26,356 nucleotides of DNA from positions 1-26,356 of the forward strand of contig JAOXYB010050502.1 of the NCBI GenBank assembly GCA_028565635.1, read 5' to 3'. This DNA comes from Phoronis ovalis. Taxonomy: Eukaryota > Phoronida > Phoronidae. The notes beneath the pieces were generated by a model that saw only the letters and a list, made by a program, of their open reading frames with translations, had not been told where the DNA came from and did not search any database. The position numbers and the translations under genes are program-made. The stretch's first letter is position 1. Each line of letters starts with the position of its first letter. This document shows positions 19,281 through 26,356 of the stretch, piece after piece.

Positions 19281-19472
19281 TAACCTATGACGTATCGACT
19301 GGAAAAACTGCTTACCAGTCAACTACAGTAAGTGAACATGAAGCAGGAAACGCTTTGATGGACAATGCAATGTGTAGTAGGACCTTAGATAACGATACAA
19401 ACCCATGGTGGAGCGTGGATCTAGAACGGCCGCATTCCATATTTGACGTTACTATTACTATGCATAATATTG
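19281..19472 (+). CDS. Gene 2 exon 14: FTP (fucolectin-like) domain, N-terminal half
   Basis: A 192-base phase 1-1 exon (TTGTTTTGCAG, GTAAGT) encodes YDVSTGKTAYQSTTVS, ALMDNAMCSRTLDND, NPWWSVDLERPHSIFDVTIT. The PWWxVDL block, the preceding Cys and the GKxAxQS start are diagnostic of the fucolectin/tachylectin-4/pentraxin-1 branch of discoidin folds. It continues in the exon at 21101. Relatives bind fucose, but the binding His and Arg could not be assigned confidently by eye. Confidence 0.9.
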
Positions 19473-21100
19473 GTAAGTCCTCAAAATTCTTACATACAAT
19501 GAACGACGAGCTAAAGGTAACGAAATAAGTTTGTGCATCTGTCACGAGTGTTTGAGCGCAAATTAGAAGAAAACTACTATTTTTTATAGAAATGTCTGTA
19601 TATAAATATGGACACCTACACTGTGACCGGAAATAAATGCGCCAAGTTTTCAATAATTATGTGTTACTAACTCGAAGGATTTTAGCTAATAATAAGAAAA
19701 CGAGATATAAATATAATTGTAAAGGATATCACCTTGGCAACACTAAACTTTTCTGTATGTCAACTATTTAAAAATTCAGTTAATTTAAATTTACTTCAAG
19801 TGTTGACCGAAGCAGTTTGATTGATTTGATTTTGATAAATGAAACACAAAATAAATTAAAATAAATAAAAAACGTGGTATTCCATCTCCAAGGATAACAC
19901 AAAGTTAAAAACTAAATTATCATTGTGTTATCATTATCATTGTATTAAGTAAGGTCATTGTTTGTTAGAGAACAGGGTAATTGAATGAGACCTTTTTAAT
20001 TGTTTTGTTGATTCAGAAGCCACTAAACCCCATTTTAGTAATTAAGAGAGGGTAAAGGGGACCTTTTGAAAAATTGTTTGTATATAGTTCTGTATATAGT
20101 TCTGCTAGCATGGGTATGGCCAAAAAGGGTATGGTTTTTAACCCTGCTCTTGCTTAGGGTCAATTATTCACGAAGTCTCGCTTAAGGTCCAATTTACAGT
20201 ATGCTCTTGCTTAGGGGTGTGTTTGCGTACCTAGTCTTGTTTAGGGTGTCTATCCCGGTTCTTAATTAAGATACAAAACGTTTGTTTTAAACAGTTTTGC
20301 AGATAGTACCTTATTTGTTGATATCTTGCTCAGAATATTTCTTGTCAAATTTTTTAACGGAATGTTTGAGTATTTGTTGGTCCGGGCTCAACTGGAGGTG
20401 TGGCATTGATGTTTTTGACCTGTTTGTACTTTGTGAAATAAAAAATATACTGAACAAATTAACAGACATTAGTTGTTTGGATTTTTGTATAGTTATATTT
20501 TGTTTTTAATTTCTTGAGAAGCTATTAAAATGAAGCCTTTCTAGAATATTGAAAATGAACCATTTTAATACATGTATTTCAAACTGAGTGATCATAAAAA
20601 ATCCAGTTTGAGCGGAAAGAATAGGTATTTTTTAAAAATTTAGTCCTGCAAAAGCTATCAGTTTCGACTTAGGTCTTGGTTATGATTTGGGCACTACATT
20701 TGGGCCAATTAATTTTGGTCCTGTAAAGAGTCCTGTTTTGAATGGTAGTCTTGCAAATTTTTGTCTTGCAAAGAATGCCAGTTTCGACCATGGTCTTGCT
20801 TAGGGTCTGTTTTTTGAACCTCCTAAATCACTTGTTTAGAGATTTATGCATATACAGTTGAGTTTACAAATATTTCATTAGTTTTGCGCACCTGTGGCAT
20901 TGTTTACTTTTTTTGACACTTTATTAAATTTTTATTAATTACCTATGTTCCACGCACGAGTATTCGTGATGCAAGTGTAAGAACATTATCATAAAAAGCA
21001 TGAATTTGGCGTTCCTGGAAACACATATTTAATGTGAATAACCTTTAGAAGGATTTTTAATGGAGCACACATACTATGTAACTTATTTCTCCTATTACAG
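19473..21100. other. Intron inside the FTP domain
   Basis: GTAAGT to CTCCTATTACAG. It is mostly AT-rich, with two patches of degenerate CTTGCTTAGGGT/CTTGCAAA-type repeats at about 20100-20270 and 20640-20815. No exon is seen. Confidence 0.6.
20100..20815. repeat. Degenerate short-repeat patches, possible old element
   Basis: Units such as TCTTGCTTAGGGT (about 20148, 20206, 20237, 20792) and GTCTTGCAAA (about 20740-20770), plus GGGTATGGTTTTT near 20130, look like the interiors of elements A-D. Terminal CCCGG motifs and a target duplication could not be placed, so borders are approximate. Confidence 0.4.
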
Positions 21101-21343
21101 ATTACCAACTGTATGACATAGAAGTACTAATAACAGAAACAGAAAATGATCTTACAAATAACAAGTACTTAGAGTGCGCTTTTTTCAACGGAACACTTGT
21201 GAATGATACCAGTATTTCTATACCATGTGTTACGCCACACGTAGGACGATTTGTATATATTCGCTTTCGGTCTCAGTCCAACACACCAGCCGAGAGGCCT
21301 CTTATACTGTGCCACGTTCATGTTGAAGGGTATGCCAATCAAG
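21101..21343 (+). CDS. Gene 2 exon 15: FTP domain, C-terminal half
   Basis: A 243-base phase 1-1 exon (CTCCTATTACAG; donor GTTTGT) encodes YDIEVLIT, YLECAFFNG, ISIPCVTPHVGRFVYIRF and PLILCHVHVEGY. The C....G...I.C....GRxVxI....LxLCxVxVxG run is the classic FTP C-terminal signature. With exon 14 it forms a complete domain of about 145 residues. The next exon in line encodes the back half of a CTLD. Confidence 0.9.
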
Positions 21344-21646
21344 GTTTGTATGTCAACAAGATTATAACATTTACGTACTTCCATGTAAACTTTGTTACAA
21401 AATGACAAAAACTTGTTTATAACGAGCATATAGGATATGGAAGCATGTCTCTTTTTCATTTAAAATAGAATTTATTTCGCTTTTATTTTTTTGACGTGAC
21501 TGATTTAAAACTGTTGCTACTGTATGTGCCATGTATTTGTAACTGATAAGAAAAGGCATCATCAATATGAAAACATCACACTTGGCTGAAGTCAGAATAT
21601 TTACCTTTGCCTAGTAAACGAGCAATTTGTTGTCTGCACTTTCTAG
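21344..21646. other. Intron between FTP and CTLD C-half
   Basis: About 300 bases. I looked specifically for a CTLD N-terminal half (CxxGW...CY) and found none. Confidence 0.65.
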
Positions 21647-21901
21647 ATCAATCGAATATTCTCGACAGTATGCGTTACTATTTGGGTTTGTTCAGAAATG
21701 ATGTTAACCAGCCTCTATACTGGACTGATGGATCGGTTTTTCGTTTTGGAAAATTATCTTCTGACAACAAAACACAGAAATGCACGTATATATTACCCAA
21801 TAATGGTACAACTGATTGGGAATGGATGAGTGGAGTTTGCGAGGGATTTGAAGTTGGATCAAAAGCCCTGTGTAAAAAATCGTCCAAAACAGACGTTTCG
21901 G
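21647..21901 (+). CDS. Gene 2 exon 16: C-type lectin domain, C-terminal half
   Basis: A 255-base phase 1-1 exon (GCACTTTCTAG, GTAAGT) encodes MRYYLGLFRND, LYWTDGSVF, TQKCTYIL, WEWMSGVCEGF and ALCKKSS. These are the WIGL-equivalent, WxDGS and final three Cys of a CTLD. The WND calcium motif reads WMS and no EPN or QPD is seen, so calcium-dependent sugar binding by the standard site is unlikely. The exon fits in frame after 16345-16521, giving six Cys in total. Confidence 0.88.
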
Positions 21902-22232
21902 GTAAGTATGACATTTTGAAATTTTATCTGATCGTGGTGATTATTCTCACTTAATACTATATTTGTTTAGAATTCATACGCTTCTATTTCATCATAAATC
22001 CGACCTATGAATTTTCTGCTGGTTGAACTTTATCTCCACTCCTCTTTATTTATGAAATTTAATTTAAAAAAAGTTAAACTGAGGTACTTACTTATAATGT
22101 CAACACATATTAACACTGTTATACATACATTATACGAGTGTGTACGTGGAACTTATCGAAGCGTTAAAAAGTTATATTATTCTGTTTTTGACACGTTAAA
22201 ATTAAAATCAAATAAATGAACTTTAATTTCAG
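21902..22232. other. Gene 2 intron 16
   Basis: GTAAGT to TTTAATTTCAG. AT-rich; nothing recognised. Confidence 0.5.
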
Positions 22233-22568
22233 GATTTGCCGGCTGCTACAAGTTGAGTGACATACCAGAAAGTTCATACAACGTCTCTTCGGACTCCTCC
22301 ATGTCAGTTGGATTTTGTGTTGAATCATGTCGACTCAAACAAGCATCATACGCCGCCATTTTCAATATGACATGCTTTTGTTTCTCTCAAAGTCTGAACG
22401 ACAGTATCCAAATTGGAGGTGGTAACTGCAGTATGAAATGTCCCCAAAATCAAGGTCAGACTTGTGGAGGGAAATATGAGCCCTATGTACAGGCTACAGT
22501 TGGTGGAAATAGAAGAAGGAGAGCACTAGGATCTGGGCCAGAACCAGCTGTCACAGTGTTTAGAATAG
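22233..22568 (+). CDS. Gene 2 exon 17: WSC domain 3 with RRRR site
   Basis: A 336-base phase 1-1 exon encodes a full eight-Cys WSC: FAGCYKL, MSVGFCVESCRLK, YAAIFNMTCFCFS, NCSMKCPQN and TCGGKYEPY. A tail follows with GGNRRRRALG (the four Arg at 22511-22522), a possible furin-type cleavage site, then PAVTVFRI. The acceptor TTAATTTCAG is good. The donor GTGCAG is weak, so the 3' border is the least certain part; it does keep phase 1. Confidence 0.87.
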
Positions 22569-23209
22569 GTGCAGTACAAACATTTTAATGTTATTTAAAA
22601 ATAGGCGCTATTGATAGTCCTATTTATAAAGTTGGATAATAATGCCTGCTGACTATTTCGATGTGTCTCCCCGGGGGGGCAATCAATATAAAAGTGGGTA
22701 CGCATGTTCCAACAAAATTTCGCGTGAAAGGGCATGTTTTTGGAACCACCGGTGCGTAACGGCACGTTACGCGCTTAGGGTCTGTTTTTTAGCTAAAATC
22801 ACGAAAAGGGATGGTTTTTGGAAGTGTGATACTTCGTTAGGGGTGTTTTTTCCCAAAAGTCATTCCTTAGAGGTGTATTTTTTCAAAAAACTCCTTAGAG
22901 GTGTATTTTTTGTAGAATTTCACTTCGTTAGGGCCTTTTTCGAAAACCCATGTTGGAACATGGGTAACCACTTTCATACTGACTGCCCCCCTCCGGGTGT
23001 GTCTCATATTTGTTATCAGTTTAATTGTCAGAGAATCAGTTCCTGCATTATAATCATCTGATGACATTTTAAGGTGATACTCAGTTACGACTAATTATTG
23101 ATAGTTGAATTAATTTAATTTAATCAAGTTTTCATTTTAAGTTCTTTAAATTTTAAGTTTTGTAATAAAATCCATAACTATTTAATTAAAACGAGTATTC
23201 GTCTTCCAG
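22569..23209. other. Gene 2 intron 17
   Basis: GTGCAG to TTCGTCTTCCAG. About half is element D. Confidence 0.6.
22670..22997. mobile_element. Non-autonomous TIR element D
   Basis: Flanked by the perfect 8-bp duplication TGTGTCTC (22662-22669 and 22998-23005). The ends of about 45 bases match well: CCCGGGGGGGCAATCA, AAAGTGGGTACGCATG, TTCCAACA against the complement CCCGGAGGGGGGCAGTCA, AAAGTGGTTACCCATG, TTCCAACA. The interior has CTTAGAGGTGTATTTTTT-like units. The open frame of 139 codons across it is not a gene. Confidence 0.9.
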
Positions 23210-23335
23210 ATCTTGGATTTTACACAGCACCTACGTCTTGCATTGACGCATATCTCAATGGATTGCCAACGCCACATAGATATATTATTGACCCCGATGG
23301 ACCCAATGGAGTAAATTCCGAATACATGGTAGCTT
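23210..23335 (+). CDS. Gene 2 exon 18: fibrinogen/collagen-propeptide-like half module
   Basis: A 126-base phase 1-1 exon (GTCTTCCAG, GTAAGT) encodes GFYTAPTSCIDAYLNG, HRYIIDPDGPNG and SEYMVA. It has the same length and plan as exon 15527, including the SCxDxxxxG and YxIxPDG blocks. Its second Cys would be created at the junction if the next exon starts at 23706 (T plus GT). Again, only the first part of a fibrinogen-like domain is present. Confidence 0.75.
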
Positions 23336-23705
23336 GTAAGTATATAAATCACGGTGTCTACCTACATGCTTTATTTATGTTGAAAGATTATAAGCTCATT
23401 CACCTTATTTTTACTACAATGCATTAACTTGTGATAGTCCCTGAAATGAGAAATGTAGTGGTCATAATGGAGACACTATACTGAAATTCTCTTTTTTACA
23501 GTATTTCTTCAGTCTTTTCTTTGATAGTTGAATCAAAGTCAGAAAAGGCTTAAGATAGAAATTACACAGTTTGTAAGTTTGTATAGACAAAATGATAATG
23601 ATGCAAGTTGAGGATTTATGCGCCTAGAATATGATATCATTCAGTTTCTCATGCTAACAGCTAACATTGTTAGATGTGTTCAGAATGTTTATACTGTGAC
23701 TGTAG
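23336..23705. other. Gene 2 intron 18
   Basis: GTAAGT to GTGACTGTAG, or ending at 23660 if the alternative acceptor is used. No repeat is seen. Confidence 0.45.
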
Positions 23706-23820
23706 GTCCGAGTCTTCAACATGATTTAGAGTGTACTACTTCTGCTCAAGGACTGGATTACATGGGGACCAGAAATACCAGTAGAACTAATAGTACCTGT
23801 GACAGATGGGATTCGTCGAG
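23706..23820 (+). CDS. Gene 2 exon 19: kringle 4, N-terminal half
   Basis: The exon encodes PSLQHDLECTTSAQGLDYMG, NSTCDRWDSS and ends in phase 2 at a strong GTAAGC donor. The first Cys, YMG and C-RW blocks match the start of a kringle. The acceptor is uncertain. GTGACTGTAG at 23705 is weak but makes VAC with the previous exon. CTCATGCTAACAG ending at 23660 has a better pyrimidine tract and is also phase 1; it adds 15 codons with one Cys. An in-frame ATG at 23618 could instead mark a new gene start. Confidence 0.75.
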
Positions 23821-24231
23821 GTAAGCAATGCAATAAATCGACCCTAGTCGAGCTAACTAGTTTTGCTCTTTTTTAAATACGATACTTTTGTATCCATGTT
23901 TACAAACACGTGTAAACTTACGGAATCAATTCATAAATATAGTAATGTAGAGCTAGCTACATGTATATGTGACTTCTCCGTATCCACATCAGAATGTGTG
24001 ACGTGCTAGTACTTGCACTTGTATCTTTCAAAAGCCTAGTACAATCATGTGAAATGGTTATTATGTGGCACCAGATATTGTCACCACTCAAAGCTGTTGT
24101 AACGACATGTGTACATATTTGAAATGTTCCGGTTTTTGTTTCGTGCTATATTTAATTTAGTTTTATTTAAATTTGTGTTTCCGATAAATCTGTTTCTAAT
24201 AAAATTATTTACCACTGATTGCTTGTTGCAG
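23821..24231. other. Intron inside kringle 4 (phase 2)
   Basis: GTAAGC to CTTGTTGCAG. It joins AG to T, forming Ser in WDSSSFMY. Nothing else is recognised. Confidence 0.6.
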
Positions 24232-24374
24232 TTTCATGTATAGTGATGACGATTTTCCTTACGATTTAAACATAGCCGCTGCTGAAAACTATTGCCGAAA
24301 CCCTGACGCAGATACTTCTGGTCCGTGGTGTTATGTTAGTGGAACTAAAGAACCTTGCGACATAGAAACCTGTG
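24232..24374 (+). CDS. Gene 2 exon 20: kringle 4, C-terminal half
   Basis: A 143-base exon (phase 2 in, phase 1 out; donor GTATAT) encodes DDDFPYDLNIAAAENYCRNP, GPWCYVSG and EPCDIETCG. NYCRNPDAD, PWCY and the final two Cys are textbook kringle. Together with exon 19 it gives six Cys. Unlike the other three kringles in the window it is split in two exons. Confidence 0.9.
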
Positions 24375-24875
24375 GTATATTTGTTATGCAAATTATTTAT
24401 TTTTTAACAAAAATATAGTAATTAATTTCCATAAAGATATTTTAGAGTTATTTGAAAATTTTATTGTTACCTAAAAATCGTATATCTGATATTTCAAAAA
24501 TGAAAATACAAAATGCAAAAAATGTTATGGTTAAAAAAACTAACCACCAGTTTCCCTTCCCCCTTATAATACATTTTGTCTGAACTATTATGTACATTTA
24601 GTATCTTTCTTATGAGAATGTGTATTTGAAAACCGACCTTTACTTCAACAAAACATTTGAATTAAACAGAAATCACTACTATACATCATAGTACTACATA
24701 ATTGAAGCTATCAATTGTAATATAAGTACAATCAATGAATCTCTGATTATCATTGCAGCGAAATTGTTATCATTGATGGTGTTAGGATCTTTTTCTTATG
24801 TTTGACAATTCATCATTCCTTCAACGAGCGTAATATTAGTAGAGTTGCACATTTACGTGTTGTGTACTCTTTCAG
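24375..24875. other. Gene 2 intron 20
   Basis: GTATAT to GTACTCTTTCAG. AT-rich with no exon or repeat seen. Confidence 0.5.
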
Positions 24876-25097
24876 GCGTAATAAATGTATGTACCTTTCC
24901 AACTCTATATTTTGATGGACATTGCTACAATTTTATTGCTGGTGCACCAACTTCCAACGAGTTAGAACACAAGTGCCGTCAGTGGTCTAGTGAATTAGTT
25001 ACGATTGATTCGGTAGAGGAGGAACTGTTTCTCCGAAATGTCTTGCAGAGCACACCATATTTCAAATCCATTACTCCCTCCTATGATTGGAGAGTAG
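24876..25097 (+). CDS. Gene 2 exon 21: second C-type lectin domain, N-terminal half
   Basis: A 222-base phase 1-1 exon (CTCTTTCAG, GTGAGC) encodes VCTFPTLYFDGHCYNF, LEHKCRQWSSELVTIDSVEEE and LFLRNVL. It has the CTLD N-terminal Cys pair, the first core Cys, and the LVTIDSxEEExFL helix-strand block. The exon border falls after the second helix and a short extra stretch (SITPSYDWRV), much as in exon 16345. Confidence 0.9.
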
Positions 25098-25530
25098 GTG
25101 AGCTGTGTAAAAATGCTAAGACTTGTCGATCAGATTGTTATTTTTTCAGGTGATCCAATGAATAATATGTCTCAGAAAGAAGACTTGATCCGAATCAGTC
25201 GCTGCTTCCCATGTTAGGGATAGTCAGCAATATATAATTAAAATAAAAGTACACAGTCACTGTGCCAATTAAGTTTGCGTTTAATTTAAACTTAAATTAC
25301 AGTTTTGGTTATTTATGAGTATCATTTGTTTAAATACATTTCGATTATATTAAAACAAAACTTAGCACCAATAACAACAAAATTACAGAGAAAATGTCTT
25401 ATTACTGTACGTAATATAACTGGTAACAACTCAACCAGTAAAGCCACCTACTTATGATAATTTCTTAATAATGTACCTATAAGTACACATGTTAATATAT
25501 CAGTTTTAAATTTGTATCATATATTTACAG
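25098..25530. other. Gene 2 intron 21
   Basis: GTGAGC to CATATATTTACAG. AT-rich; nothing recognised. Here, unlike the first CTLD, the two half-domain exons are direct neighbours. Confidence 0.55.
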
Positions 25531-25731
25531 GATTAACATACGAAGCTCCATCCGCTGATGGGTACAGAGTATTAATGAACACAGGGGGAGATGTTGTACG
25601 ATACAACAACACTATTAACATTGACCCTTTCCCATCATCCGAAAGAATCAAAGCCACATTGAACGAAACAGGATATTACATGTATCCCAACAGTGTTCCA
25701 CCTACATCGTTTATTTGTGAACATAATCCAG
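25531..25731 (+). CDS. Gene 2 exon 22: second C-type lectin domain, C-terminal half
   Basis: A 201-base phase 1-1 exon (ATATATTTACAG; donor GTACAT) encodes GLTYEAPSADG, NTINIDPFP, IKATLNETGYYMYPN and a TSFICEHNP end. TSFICE is the typical last strand of a CTLD. The inner Cys pair, WIGL and WND motifs are missing, so this is a degenerate lectin fold without the classic calcium site. The carried G implies further exons to the right. Confidence 0.78.
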
Positions 25732-26356
25732 GTACATCAAATATCTTTTACTGCAACATTCAGATATTCCGCCTTGTTACTGTGAGAATTACTGTGAATA
25801 TAAACTAGGAATAATCTCGGTTAAAACTAAAACTACAGTGTCAATTACAGCTAACGCACATACTTTACTTTGCTTTACGGTGGGTTCTGGTAATTCTTAG
25901 GGGTATTTTTCAGATTACCCCTATATCCTTTGTTACCTAAGTATTATTTTTGTGATACCTGTAAAATTGCTTGTTTATATAGACAGCTCATAAGTAAATG
26001 AACAATTTTAAGTAACTGAAAGCTTTGTGTCTCATACTGAAAACTAATAATTTATGGTAACATAATAACCAGTTAAAAACGTGTCGATTACCGCTACGAT
26101 ATAGAGGTTCATAGTATTATTTCCTATTTTATGTAATAATTATGAAAATGCTTTGTCCATTCAAACTTTAAAGGGCGAGCTAAACTTTATATACACCATA
26201 CAATGTTATTTTGTGATATGTCGCTTGGCGGCGCGCAGAACGCAGCAAACTCATTTGTGGTCCTTGGGGGAGTATAATTAGCCCCGGTGATCAGTTGGTC
26301 GTCGATTCAAGAAGTTGTGTCGTTAGGCGTTACGTTGAAATAGTAAGTAAATTCTT
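25732..26356. other. Right-hand intron or flank
   Basis: No supported exon. From about 26215 to the end the DNA becomes less AT-rich, and a GTAAGT-like motif sits at 26343. This may be a non-coding first exon of another unit or simply an intron. Confidence 0.35.

Noticed and set aside
19312-19653. 113-codon minus-strand frame
   Set aside because: Antisense shadow of the FTP exon 19281-19472.
22642-23061. 139-codon open frame
   Set aside because: Runs through element D and its short repeats; a chance frame in repeat DNA.
23618-23820. New gene starting at ATG 23618 with a hydrophobic leader
   Set aside because: Two phase 1 acceptors (23660, 23705) connect the kringle to the upstream exon; kept only as an alternative.
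25983-25993. Tiny terminal exon (D-S-S-stop) after TTTATATAG
   Set aside because: Only three codons, no AATAAA nearby; chance match is likely.

Overview
The window looks like AT-rich nuclear DNA from an invertebrate animal, probably marine. There are no long open frames, but there are many short ones bounded by good GT-AG splice sites. They encode extracellular domains typical of animals: kringle, F5/8 type C and fucolectin-like (FTP), Sushi/CCP, WSC, fibrinogen/collagen-propeptide-like and C-type lectin (CTLD). The species cannot be fixed from sequence alone. All supported coding exons are on the + strand. I found no convincing minus-strand gene, rRNA, tRNA or CRISPR array.

Layout. 1-1122: 5' flank with a TATA-like box. 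1123-2607 (possibly to 3219): gene 1, a signal peptide split over two exons, two single-exon kringles and a possible short terminal exon. 4675 to beyond the right part of the window: gene 2. It has a signal peptide, then F5/8C (6197-6856), a small Cys module (7406), three CCPs (7962, 9776, 10661), WSC (11499), half a WSC (12802), a 19-codon linker (15182), a fibrinogen-like half module (15527), CTLD N-half (16345), divergent kringle (18769), FTP (19281 and 21101), CTLD C-half (21647), WSC with an RRRR site (22233), fibrinogen-like half module (23210), two-exon kringle (23706 and 24232) and a second CTLD (24876 and 25531). Joined in order, the 22 gene 2 exons keep one frame for about 1,373 codons. 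No membrane segment or convincing stop was seen, so the 3' end probably lies outside the window.

Almost every gene 2 exon starts and ends in phase 1, so exons can be skipped or inserted without breaking the frame. The exceptions are inside domains: phase 0 in the F5/8C (at a GC-AG intron) and phase 2 in the last kringle. The most striking feature is that the first CTLD is split by an intron region of about 5 kb that itself holds complete kringle and FTP exons. The proteins are most likely secreted adhesion or recognition (lectin-like) molecules. That role is inferred from domain families only.

The introns hold at least four short non-autonomous mobile elements (4947-5732, 16899-17378, 17895-18298, 22670-22997). 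They share CCCGGGGG-type inverted termini, have 8-bp flanking duplications, and carry unrelated internal short-repeat arrays. Other repeats are a 35-bp minisatellite (13928-14170), a duplicated intron segment, a three-copy dispersed repeat and several hairpins.
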